The position numbers and the translations under genes are program-made. A DNA stretch of 10,703 nucleotides from Minisyncoccota bacterium (lineage in GTDB: Bacteria; Patescibacteriota; Minisyncoccia; Minisyncoccales; CG1-02-41-26): the NCBI GenBank assembly GCA_028712605.1, contig JAQTPV010000027.1, positions 1-10,703 on the forward strand. Direction: 5' to 3'. The notes below the pieces were generated by a model. That model ran no database searches and was not told the origin of the DNA. It was given only the letters and a program-made list of their open reading frames with translations. Every line of letters begins with the position of its first letter. Positions within the stretch are counted from its first letter, which is position 1. Of the stretch, positions 1 through 7,344 are shown piece by piece.

Positions 1-612
1 TATATGCTTGGCACTGCTGGGGGCGGCAATGCAGGCGATTCTAATTATCTCATTGGCGCGGCTGCCGGCGACGCAAACACTGGCGATAAAAACTACATCA
101 TTGGTGAAAACGCTGGCCGCTCTAGCGCGGGAGATCGTAATTACATGATGGGTTGGGATGTTGGTTGGGATAATACGGGCGGTGGGAACTATATTATTGG
201 TGACAGCGCCGGTTTTAAGAACACGGGCGCTTCTAATTATTTGATGGGCGATGCTGCAGGCTGGCAGAATACAGGAAGCTATAATTATATGTTTGGCCAT
301 GGCGCTGGCTATAGCAACACTGGCAGCTACAATCTTTTTCTTGGTGATGATGCTGGCTACCAGAATAGTGCTAGTTATAATACTTTTGTTGGATATTATG
401 CTGGTGTTTTTAATCACGCCGGTACCAACAATACTTATTTAGGCTATGAGGCTGGCTATATAGCTACAACCAGTTCAAATAATTTAATGGCAGGCAGTTT
501 AGCTGGCGCTACGCATAAGCGAGGAGGCAATAATGTTTTCTTGGGGCAAGAGGCCGGCCGCTATGCTACCTTTGCTTCTAATAATACATTTGTAGGCAAT
601 AAAGCTGATATT
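1..612 (+). repeat. Repeat array A: about 12 units of a 48-bp (16-residue) coding repeat
   Basis: The protein consensus is roughly NTGSxNYxxGxxAGxx, in 16-residue register from the window edge to residue 203. The glycine pairs appear as GAAAG, GENAG, GDSAG, GDAAG, GHGAG, GDDAG and so on. The last three units are one residue longer and more diverged (GYEAG, GSLAG, GQEAG), ending in a partial GNKAD unit. The array starts before the window. The pattern suits a regular beta-roll or beta-helix fibre stalk, which is inference. Confidence 0.85.
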
Positions 613-3492
613 GGTTATGTGCCCGTAACAACTGGTATGACTGCCACTGAAGATTTAACCGGTAATATAAGCCATGGTAAGTATGTTTATAAAGTAAGCT
701 TTGTTTTAGATGGCCGGGAAACAGACTTAAGTACTGGTTCAGCTTCTGTTTGGGTTTATGGTGATGATGCCAGGGTTTATGTAAACAATGTTCCAACTTA
801 TTCTGGCGGTTTGAGTTGCACGGCTCGAAAAATTTATCGCACGCATAATCAGGCTGGTTGGACAACAGAACACTTATATTATGCAGGTATCATTAATGAT
901 AATTCCACTATACTTTTTACCGATACAGCCACAGATACTGCGTTAACTTTACTTTATAATGGATTTACATCAGCCTTGGCCTTAGGAGATAATGCTAAGG
1001 TAATGTTTAATAATCAAATGGTGGTGGGTAGTGCTGATGCAACAGTTACGGATAGCTATTGGGGCCAAGGTATATTATCGGCCGCTCCCTCCAGCTTTTC
1101 TTTTAACGGTAGCGGTGCTATCGGGAGTAACGTGGCTGGGGGTAACTTGATTTTTGCTGGCGGACGTTCTACTGGCACTGCCACCAGTGGCGGGGCACTT
1201 ATTTTTCAAACTGCAGGCGCTGGCGCTTCCAGTACGGCTTTAAACAGTTTATCGGAAAGAATGCGCATCACGGCTGCTGGCCAGATGGGTATTGGCACAG
1301 CCATACCCGGCTATACTTTAGATGTTAATGGTTGTATCAATACACACACCTCTTATGGTTATAAAATGGATGAAGCGACAATACTGACCGCTTCTTCATC
1401 TTTACAGAATATTTTTGTGGGAGAAGGGGCAGGGGTGGCTATAACGAGTGGGAGTGCTAACACGTTTTTGGGTTATCAGGCTGGAGCTAGCACGACCAAT
1501 TCATCCTATAATACTTTTTTGGGTTGGGGAGCTGGGGCGAGCAGTACGGGCTCTTATAATATGTTTGCAGGATCTTCTGCTGGCTCTGAAAATACCGGTA
1601 GTAATTCAGTTATTATTGGTAAGGATGCTGGTTGGCAGAATACAGGAAGCAATAATTATGTGATTGGTGATTCTGTTGGGTGGGGAAACACTGGGGGCTA
1701 TAATTATATATTTGGTGAGAGTTCAGGCTATAGCAATAGTGGCAATTACAACTATTTTGTTGGTGCAGGTGTAGGCTATAGCAATAGTGGTGATTATAAC
1801 TATTTTATTGGCAAAAATACTGGCTACTCCAATACGGGAGGCGATAGCAATTACTTTTTTGGTGAAAGCGCTGGATTTGGTAATACTGGTAGTTCTAATT
1901 ACTTTATTGGGGCAAGCGCTGGATATAATAACTTGACTGGGGGCTCCAATTACTTTTTTGGTAATAGCGCTGGATACTCAAATACAGGAAATAGTAATTA
2001 TATCATAGGTGATGCTGCTGGCCACGAGAATACCGGGAGTTCTAATTATATGTTCGGTGACTCTGCAGGCTACAATAATACTGGCAGCTATAATTTATTA
2101 ATTGGAGGTAATACAGGCCACGATAACACTGGGGACTATAATGTATTCGTTGGTAGAGCAAACGGTTACGGCAATACCGGCAGCTATAATACTTTTGTTG
2201 GCATTGATACTGGATATTCAAATACGTCCGGGACCGGTAATTTATTTTTAGGCTATAATGCTGGTTATTCCAATAGTACTGGTTCCCTTAATACATTTTT
2301 AGGCTATGAGGCGGGCTACTATGAAACTGGATCTAATAAGTTATATATAGCTAATAGCTCTACCACTATACCTTTGGTTTATGGTGTATTTTCCTCCTCG
2401 TCTTTAGCCAGCAGCACCATAACATTTAATGGTAAGGTTGGCATTGATAATTCTAATCCGACTTATTTATTGACGATGGAGCCTACCGGAGGAGGGTATT
2501 ATGCCACGAGTAATCATAGCTGGTTTGATGCCTCATCTATCAGGTGGAAAGAAAACGTCCAGCCAATCAATGACGCCTTATCAAAGGTTTTGAAGCTAAC
2601 CGGGGTGACTTTTGATTGGAAAAAAGAATACGGGGGAGTTCATAGCCTTGGTTTTATTGCTGAAGAGGTTGGGAAAATCGTCCCTGAAGTTGTAACTTGG
2701 AGCTCTGCTGACCCAGGGTATGCTGATGGCATGAATTACGGCAATCTGACTGCTTTATTAACAGAGGCCGTGAAAGAACAGCAACAGCAAATTGAGGGCT
2801 TGAAAGCAATTGTTGACTCGGGTAATTTTGATTTTGGCACAACGAGTGGAGTTTCCACTGGGTCGCTTTCAGAGGTGTCTAATAATCAATTAATGGAAGC
2901 CCTTACTTATCTAGGGGATAAGGTGAGCGCTGGGGCATCGGTAGTTAAGGATTTCTTAGCTGAAAAAGTAACGGCTGTAGTTGGCAATTTTAAAAAGGTA
3001 AAAACTGATTATCTGGAATTGCGCGATTCAGCCACTGGAGAAATTTATTGTGTTAGTATTGAAAATGGCGAATGGAAAAAGGTAAGGGGTGAATGTAAGG
3101 ATATGCAAAGCCCTGTTGCTAACGGAGGCAGTCCGGCGGTTAGTGAAGGCCAGGGTCTTTCGGTTGACCAAAACAATCCAAGTGAGACAGTTTCCTCTAC
3201 TACTGAAAGTCAGGGTGCGTCAAGTGAGCAAGGTAATAATTCTAACGAGGAGGCAATAATCGTTAACTCTGATCAAAATTTAGTAAGTGGCGAAGGCGAT
3301 AGCTTAAATTTAGAGCAAGGTCAAAATCCAACCGAAACAACTAGCGAGGAGCAGGGTAGCAATCAAACGGGTGAGGGGGGCGATGTTAATCCAAGCGGCG
3401 TTGACAATGAGAGTGGAGGGGGTGGTACAAATAATGAAGGAGCGGCCGAAAGCAGCACCCAGTTATTCGGAGCTTTATTTTTAACTCCTTAA
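1..3492 (+). CDS. Giant repeat-rich surface/fibre protein with S74 intramolecular chaperone domain (5' partial)
   Basis: The reading frame is open from base 1, and the first Met (base 4) lies inside a repeat unit, so the N-terminus is outside the window. Residues are counted from that Met. Order: 16-residue repeats (1-203); a beta-rich, Fn3-like stretch (about 205-330); a fibre-type 'RMRIT..GQMGIGT..P.YTLDVNG' module (420-443); a second repeat array (470-785); a second 'VGIDNSNPTYLL' module (about 811); then a peptidase S74 domain (about 843-940). The S74 domain has SSIRWK with the Ser-Lys pair S844/K849, then GFIAEEV and an NLTALLTEAVKEQQQQIE helix. A conserved-looking segment with C1016 and C1031 follows, then a tail rich in S, E, N, Q and G. 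S74 domains help fibres trimerise and then cleave themselves; they are known from phage tail spikes. An extracellular, trimeric adhesin-like role is inferred. It is probably co-transcribed with the next gene, 5 bases away. Confidence 0.85.
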   Translation, partial: YMLGTAGGGNAGDSNYLIGAAAGDANTGDKNYIIGENAGRSSAGDRNYMMGWDVGWDNTGGGNYIIGDSAGFKNTGASNYLMGDAAGWQNTGSYNYMFGHGAGYSNTGSYNLFLGDDAGYQNSASYNTFVGYYAGVFNHAGTNNTYLGYEAGYIATTSSNNLMAGSLAGATHKRGGNNVFLGQEAGRYATFASNNTFVGNKADIGYVPVTTGMTATEDLTGNISHGKYVYKVSFVLDGRETDLSTGSASVWVYGDDARVYVNNVPTYSGGLSCTARKIYRTHNQAGWTTEHLYYAGIINDNSTILFTDTATDTALTLLYNGFTSALALGDNAKVMFNNQMVVGSADATVTDSYWGQGILSAAPSSFSFNGSGAIGSNVAGGNLIFAGGRSTGTATSGGALIFQTAGAGASSTALNSLSERMRITAAGQMGIGTAIPGYTLDVNGCINTHTSYGYKMDEATILTASSSLQNIFVGEGAGVAITSGSANTFLGYQAGASTTNSSYNTFLGWGAGASSTGSYNMFAGSSAGSENTGSNSVIIGKDAGWQNTGSNNYVIGDSVGWGNTGGYNYIFGESSGYSNSGNYNYFVGAGVGYSNSGDYNYFIGKNTGYSNTGGDSNYFFGESAGFGNTGSSNYFIGASAGYNNLTGGSNYFFGNSAGYSNTGNSNYIIGDAAGHENTGSSNYMFGDSAGYNNTGSYNLLIGGNTGHDNTGDYNVFVGRANGYGNTGSYNTFVGIDTGYSNTSGTGNLFLGYNAGYSNSTGSLNTFLGYEAGYYETGSNKLYIANSSTTIPLVYGVFSSSSLASSTITFNGKVGIDNSNPTYLLTMEPTGGGYYATSNHSWFDASSIRWKENVQPINDALSKVLKLTGVTFDWKKEYGGVHSLGFIAEEVGKIVPEVVTWSSADPGYADGMNYGNLTALLTEAVKEQQQQIEGLKAIVDSGNFDFGTTSGVSTGSLSEVSNNQLMEALTYLGDKVSAGASVVKDFLAEKVTAVVGNFKKVKTDYLELRDSATGEIYCVSIENGEWKKVRGECKDMQSPVANGGSPAVSEGQGLSVDQNNPSETVSSTTESQGASSEQGNNSNEEAIIVNSDQNLVSGEGDSLNLEQGQNPTETTSEEQGSNQTGEGGDVNPSGVDNESGGGGTNNEGAAESSTQLFGALFLTP
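1411..2360 (+). repeat. Repeat array B: 19 units of the same 48-bp coding repeat
   Basis: Nineteen G..AG-type units can be counted (GEGAG, GYQAG, GWGAG ... GIDTG, GYNAG, GYEAG), mostly at strict 16-residue spacing. Neighbouring units share exact DNA, for example a 17-base match at 1726-1742 and 1774-1790, offset by 48. An 18-base match, 262-279 and 1633-1650, links arrays A and B. Both arrays contain an 'LGYEAGY' unit near their end, so a larger module was probably duplicated. Confidence 0.85.
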
Positions 3493-3497
3493 CTTTT

Positions 3498-5171
3498 ATG
3501 CTGGAAAAGACAAAAACAATCATTATAGCGATGGCTGTTTTTTTTGTTTTTCTAATACCCTTTTTCTGTTTAGCCTCAAATTCAACGGGGACAGTTGATT
3601 CAAGCCACAAATATGCTTGGGGTGAAAATTTGGGTTGGGTAAATTTTGCCCCTACTGATGGCGTAGATTATGTTGGCATTACTATCACAGACACAGCTGT
3701 TTCCGGTTATGCTTGGAGTCAAGCCTATGGCTGGATAAATTTTGACCCTACCAATTCGGGGCAAAGCGTCACGAATAATTGTTCTGGGCAATTGGGTGGT
3801 TATGCTTGGGTAGGAACTTTAGGATGGATTAATATGTCTGGGGTAACCATTAACTCTTCTGGGCAATTTACCGGAACGGCGGGTGCTCTGGGGACCAATG
3901 CTGGCAGGATTAGTTTTGGCTGTACTAATTGTGATGTAGCCACTGACTGGCGACCTTGTTCCTACCGCACCATACCAGATCAAATACCGGGTGGTATCGT
4001 GAATATCCCTGAAAATCCTCCTCAAGTGCCGCCAGAGATTCAGCCACCACCGCCTAGTGAGGAGCCAGAAGTGCCAGGCCCAGTAGGGCCGGTTGGCCCA
4101 CCACCAGTGGCTCCAGTAATTCCACCGAGTAATCCAGTTGTCAACCCTCCCGAGGAGATAACCCCTCCACCTGAAAATCCGCCTGCGGTTAATCCGCCAA
4201 CGCCCGTTTATCCAATCGTTCCTCTGATTGAGAAGATTATATCCACTATTGGCCTACTTTTTGGTTTAGGTGCTTTTGTTTCTAATCTGTTAGCTAATCC
4301 AATTTCTATCAAAGAAGTCCCGATGCTTGTTTCTCGGTCTTGGACGTTCCTTTCGGTTATTTTGGGCTTGAAGAAGAAAAAGCCTAATCCTTGGGGTACT
4401 GTTTATGATAGTGTGACGAAGCAACCCTTGGACCCAGCCTACGTTTCACTCCAAGATACTTTAGGCAAGGAGGTTGGCGATTCTTTCACTGACCTTGATG
4501 GCCGTTATGGATTTCTGATTGGACCGGGAACTTATAAAATGATAGCTAATAAAACCAATTACGCCTTTCCGTCAGAAAAATTAAAAGGCAAAGAGAATGA
4601 CGAGCTTTATGACCATTTGTATTTTGGTGGGCCAGCGTCATTGACCGAAAAAGAAGCAGTTTTAGCCAGAAATATCCCTATGGATCCTATTCGTTTTGAC
4701 TGGAACGAGTTTGCTAAAAGGGATAAAAAACTAATGAAGTTCCATTCCAAAGCGGACATGGTATTTAGCGCTAAGGTGGCCGTTTTGATATTTATCGCCG
4801 GCTTTATTATGGCTATTATTGCCCTTGTAACATCCCCTTATCCTTATAATATCATCACTTTCATTTTATATATTTTAGTTCTGATTTCTAATTTGTTGGG
4901 CTTGAGGCCTAAGTTTACCGGTAGAATTACGGACATCATAACAGGAGAGCCGTTTTCTTTCGCTATTCTTAGAGTGGTTTTGCCTTTACAAAACAAAGAA
5001 ATGTTCAGCAGGGCCTGCGATCGCTTAGGTCGCTATTATTGTTTAGTGCCCCCTGGTGATTATTATATTAAAATAGATAAAAAGAATTTTGATGGCTCTT
5101 ATTCTCAAATTTATACCTCTCATAAACTTAATGCTAAAAAAGGCATAATTGATCAGCACTTTAGGGTTTAA
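3498..5171 (+). CDS. Exported membrane protein with AWGENLGW repeats and two carboxypeptidase-regulatory-like domains
   Basis: This is a 557-residue protein. Residues 1-27 form a signal peptide or signal anchor (Lys residues, then a long hydrophobic run). Three copies of a Trp-rich motif follow: YAWGENLGWVNF (39-50), YAWSQAYGWINF (71-82) and YAWVGTLGWINM (102-113). A CTNC pair comes next, then a Pro/Glu-rich linker (about 160-240). A hydrophobic segment lies at about 243-268 and a weaker one just before a KKKK run. A beta domain at about 296-380 (WGTVYDSVTKQPLDPA..., TDLDGRYGFLIGPGTY) resembles the CarboxypepD_reg fold. Two close membrane spans (about 421-470) precede a second domain of similar type (RITDIITGEPFSFA..., DRLGRYYCLVPPGDYYI). 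The combination is familiar from CPR surface proteins, but the role is unknown. It lies 5 bases after the fibre gene without an SD sequence, so it may depend on translation of that gene. Confidence 0.85.
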   Translation: MLEKTKTIIIAMAVFFVFLIPFFCLASNSTGTVDSSHKYAWGENLGWVNFAPTDGVDYVGITITDTAVSGYAWSQAYGWINFDPTNSGQSVTNNCSGQLGGYAWVGTLGWINMSGVTINSSGQFTGTAGALGTNAGRISFGCTNCDVATDWRPCSYRTIPDQIPGGIVNIPENPPQVPPEIQPPPPSEEPEVPGPVGPVGPPPVAPVIPPSNPVVNPPEEITPPPENPPAVNPPTPVYPIVPLIEKIISTIGLLFGLGAFVSNLLANPISIKEVPMLVSRSWTFLSVILGLKKKKPNPWGTVYDSVTKQPLDPAYVSLQDTLGKEVGDSFTDLDGRYGFLIGPGTYKMIANKTNYAFPSEKLKGKENDELYDHLYFGGPASLTEKEAVLARNIPMDPIRFDWNEFAKRDKKLMKFHSKADMVFSAKVAVLIFIAGFIMAIIALVTSPYPYNIITFILYILVLISNLLGLRPKFTGRITDIITGEPFSFAILRVVLPLQNKEMFSRACDRLGRYYCLVPPGDYYIKIDKKNFDGSYSQIYTSHKLNAKKGIIDQHFRV

Positions 5172-5187
5172 TAGTTCAGGCTGCTTT

Positions 5188-5208
5188 CCCCCCGAAGGGG
5201 GGCTTTTT
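5188..5208 (+). terminator. Rho-independent terminator of the surface operon
   Basis: Six C (5188-5193), loop GAA, six G (5197-5202), then CTTTTT. The hairpin begins 17 bases after the stop of the preceding gene and just before a new promoter. Confidence 0.85.
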
Positions 5209-5217
5209 AAGTGGTTC

Positions 5218-5246
5218 TTGTTGTTTTTAATTTAGGGTATTATACT
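5218..5246 (+). promoter_or_regulatory. Sigma70-type promoter for the SGNH hydrolase gene
   Basis: TTGTTG (5218-5223), a 17-base spacer, then TATACT (5241-5246). Transcription would start near 5253, giving a leader of only about 13 bases before the ATG at 5266. Its place directly after a terminator supports it; there is no experimental evidence. Confidence 0.55.
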
Positions 5247-5265
5247 TTGAGCAAGATAGACATTT

Positions 5266-6129
5266 ATGTTGCTGCATAGACAAGAATTAAAAAATATGTT
5301 TTGGTGTCAAAATCAGCCTTGCTCGCTTAGCTCTTTTTTGTTTTTGGCGTTTATAATTTTTTTCATTTTTTTATCAGGGGTTGCTAGCGCTCAAACTACT
5401 ACTTCTGCTTTCACTACTACCTCTGGGCCCATCACCAATATTACAGCGCCCCTTCGTTTTTTATTAGTGGGGGATTCTTTTGTGGCCACTTCCAGTCCGG
5501 TAGGTGAGTTGTTAAAAAAGTCCTTGTTAAGCTACAGCGGGGTGCAAGTTTATCGCTTGGGCAAGGTTTCCAGCGGCTTGGCGCGACCTGATTTTTTTGA
5601 TTGGAATACCAAGGCTAAAGAGCTGGTAAACTTATTTCAGCCCAATGTGGTAGTTATTATGCTAGGGGCTAACGATGACCAGCCCTTGAAGGTTATGAAC
5701 GAACAGGGCCAAAAGAGATATTTGAAATTCGGCACAGCTCAATGGCGAGAAGAATACGGCAGAAGGGTAGCTAATTTTATTAAAATTTTTCAAGACCACG
5801 AAGCCACTGTTTTTTGGGTTGGCCTGCCTATTATGCGCGATCAAGATAGGGCCGAGCGGATGAAGGTTATAAATTCAGTTTGCCAAAAACAAATTAAAGG
5901 CTTAGAAAACTCTTATTTTATTGCTACTTGGGAGTTGTTATGTAATAAAAAGGGAGGCTATGCCGCCTTTTTGCCCAATCAAAAAGGCCAATACCAGGCC
6001 ACCCATGCTTCTGATGGCATTCATTTAAGCTTTTTCTCGGGCAGTATTTTAGTTAAACAAATTTTAGGGCAAGTTGATGCCTTGCTGGCTCTAAATAACA
6101 GCAGATGGCACGTTTTGGGGAGTAGATAA
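5266..6129 (+). CDS. Exported SGNH hydrolase, DUF459-like
   Basis: This is a 287-residue protein with an N-terminal signal peptide or anchor (basic start, hydrophobic run about 21-40, GVASAQ as a plausible cleavage site) and a Ser/Thr-rich spacer. The SGNH blocks are in order: GDSF with nucleophile S71, GLARPDFFDW (block II Gly), GAND with N136, and DGIHLS with D250 and H253. The GLxRPDxxDW, GANDDQ and VGLPIMR motifs fit the DUF459 branch. That group of extracytoplasmic serine esterases or acyltransferases has few known substrates, so acyl removal or transfer on an envelope polymer is only a guess. ATG 5266 was chosen because it fits the promoter and gives a basic signal-peptide start; ATG 5296 is possible. 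No SD sequence is seen at either. The gene probably forms a two-gene operon with the next one, 47 bases away with no terminator between. Confidence 0.85.
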   Translation: MLLHRQELKNMFWCQNQPCSLSSFLFLAFIIFFIFLSGVASAQTTTSAFTTTSGPITNITAPLRFLLVGDSFVATSSPVGELLKKSLLSYSGVQVYRLGKVSSGLARPDFFDWNTKAKELVNLFQPNVVVIMLGANDDQPLKVMNEQGQKRYLKFGTAQWREEYGRRVANFIKIFQDHEATVFWVGLPIMRDQDRAERMKVINSVCQKQIKGLENSYFIATWELLCNKKGGYAAFLPNQKGQYQATHASDGIHLSFFSGSILVKQILGQVDALLALNNSRWHVLGSR

Positions 6130-6176
6130 AAAAAATTAGGTAAAGGTCGGTAATAAGATTTGCATAATTTATATTT

Positions 6177-7016
6177 ATGTCAAAAACATTTATAGTGCTT
6201 CTTGTGGTAATTATTTTGGTTATGGGTGGCTATGGGGTTTATTACTTTACACTACTGTCCCAGGGCTCTGCTTTAAACAACCAGACACAGCAAGGAGCTT
6301 GGACTGATCCGCTGAATGCCACTTATATTATTGAGGGTAAGCATGTTACTTTAGCTAACGGGCAAGCGGAGGAAGGGACCATCCCTAATCAACAAGAAAC
6401 CAAGGTTTTCGGCGATCCAATTAAAGGCGACTTAAATGCTGATGGGGTTGAGGACGATGTGCTCTTTCTGACTCAAAACGGCGGAGGCAGTGGGACGTTT
6501 TATTATGTGGCGGCTGCTTTAAATATTAATGGTCAAACTATTGGGACTAACGCAATATCGTTGGGCGATCGGGTGACCGTTCAAGATATCCGAATTGAGA
6601 ACGAGGTTATTTTAGTTAATTACATCGATAGGCATCCATGGGAAAGCTTTGCTGAACAACCATCAGTGAACAAAACAAAGCGCTTGATAGTTGAAAACGA
6701 AACCTTAAAAGAAAAGCCTCAAGAGGTGATATTATCCGCTACCACAGCAGAGAGTTTAGCCCTTCAAAAATGGGGCGATTGTACCAAGAATGACTGTTCA
6801 AAGTTTTCAGCAGAGGCGATAGACGCAAAAGATGGTATTTGGTATGTGGCAGCAACTTACGATGGCCTAAGGGACGATTCCATCAAGGCTGAAACAAGAT
6901 ATGTCATGGCCAGTTACCAAGATGGCTCGTGGAGTCTAGGTCCAGAGCTGATAAAGACGTATCAATGCCAGCCCGGAAGGGGACACGATACCTTTTCTCG
7001 GGAGCCTTGCTTGTAA
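6177..7016 (+). CDS. Membrane-anchored protein of unknown function with calcium-loop-like motif
   Basis: This is a 279-residue protein. One hydrophobic segment (about 4-27) serves as an uncleaved anchor or signal peptide; no lipobox Cys is present. The rest is predicted to be outside the membrane. Residues 85-93 read DLNADGVED, matching the DxNxDGxxD loop of EF-hand, dockerin and FG-GAP-type repeats, so Ca2+ binding is possible. The C-terminal part has a DGIWYVAATYDGLRDDSI segment and four Cys, two in WGDCTKNDC and two near the end (YQCQPGRGHDTF and a final CL), perhaps disulfide-linked. I do not recognise an enzyme family. There is no SD sequence; the bases just upstream are AT-rich (CATAAT at 6163-6168), so a separate promoter is possible. 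Sharing the transcript of the SGNH gene is the simpler reading. Confidence 0.75.
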   Translation: MSKTFIVLLVVIILVMGGYGVYYFTLLSQGSALNNQTQQGAWTDPLNATYIIEGKHVTLANGQAEEGTIPNQQETKVFGDPIKGDLNADGVEDDVLFLTQNGGGSGTFYYVAAALNINGQTIGTNAISLGDRVTVQDIRIENEVILVNYIDRHPWESFAEQPSVNKTKRLIVENETLKEKPQEVILSATTAESLALQKWGDCTKNDCSKFSAEAIDAKDGIWYVAATYDGLRDDSIKAETRYVMASYQDGSWSLGPELIKTYQCQPGRGHDTFSREPCL

Positions 7017-7042
7017 CAAAAATTGCGGATTAGTTTTTTGAG

Positions 7043-7070
7043 CCTGCCCCAAAGGGCAGGTTTTCTTTTT
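7043..7070 (+). terminator. Rho-independent terminator
   Basis: CCTGCCC (7043-7049), loop CAAA, GGGCAGG (7054-7060), then TTTTCTTTTT. It is a perfect 7-bp GC-rich stem with a long T tract, 26 bases after the preceding stop codon. It would end the SGNH operon. Confidence 0.92.
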
Positions 7071-7309
7071 AGGATATCTTCATAGCAGAATTTGACTCGT
7101 ATTCGTTTAAGGCTATTAAAGGCCGCTTAAACAATTCAATAAAGATTTCTATCTTGTAAGGATTTAGCAGGGCAAGCCCTGTTTTTGTTTGATTTTTATG
7201 GAGGCTATCAACAGGGACGAGTGGTGGGAGAAAGGGTAACATTTTTATGCCGCTAAGATGTCGCAAGATATCAAGGCGGCCATTTTTATTTTGACGGCTG
7301 GACTTTTGT
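7071..7309 (+). other. Non-coding stretch with three hairpins; candidate small RNA or remnant region
   Basis: No convincing gene lies here. Hairpin 1: GTTTAAG (7105-7111) with CTTAAAC (7126-7132), extended inward by a GC pair. Hairpin 2: CAGGG (7168-7172), loop CAAG, CCCTG (7177-7181), followed by TTTTTGTTTGATTTTT, which is terminator-like on the + strand. Hairpin 3: GCCGC (7249-7253) with GCGGC (7276-7280), enclosing GATGTC-GCAA-GATATC (one G-U pair, GNRA-type tetraloop), followed by CATTTTTATTTT. A promoter-like TTGACT (7092-7097), 16 bases, TATTAA (7114-7119) precedes hairpin 2, but it overlaps hairpin 1. A 65-codon frame on the minus strand (7266 to 7069) shows no recognisable domain. No known RNA family is recognised. 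Confidence 0.4.
7168..7197 (+). terminator. Possible terminator hairpin in the intergenic region
   Basis: CAGGG, loop CAAG, CCCTG (7168-7181), followed by a T-rich tail. The stem is only 5 bp, extended by weaker pairs. It lies about 100 bases after a stronger terminator, so it would serve either a small transcript or read-through. Confidence 0.4.
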
Positions 7310-7338
7310 TTGACAATGTGCTAAGGTTATGGCATAAT
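7310..7338 (+). promoter_or_regulatory. Near-consensus extended -10 sigma70 promoter
   Basis: TTGACA (7310-7315) is a perfect -35. A 17-base spacer ends in TGG, giving the extended -10 TGn, and CATAAT follows (7333-7338). Transcription would start near 7345. It is the best promoter in the window and would drive the genes at 7512 and 8143. Confidence 0.75.
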
Positions 7339-7344
7339 TTTGTT

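Noticed and set aside
578..865. 95-codon minus-strand frame, with similar frames at 2654-2842, 3386-3610, 3600-3791, 3819-4025 and 5662-5844
   Set aside because: All lie inside strongly supported + strand genes; their composition reflects the opposite strand of repeat or low-complexity coding DNA.
1..2360. CRISPR-like array
   Set aside because: The 48-bp periodicity lies within an open reading frame, the units vary at codon level and there are no unique spacers between constant repeats.
1..3492. Prophage tail fibre
   Set aside because: S74 and fibre modules are phage-like, but no other phage genes are nearby, and the next gene is a CPR-type surface protein. A cellular surface fibre fits better, though phage descent of the domain is likely.
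7069..7266. 65-codon frame on the minus strand in the gap before the 7512 gene
   Set aside because: No recognisable domain, no SD sequence, and it overlaps hairpins and promoter-like elements on the + strand. A decayed gene fragment cannot be ruled out.
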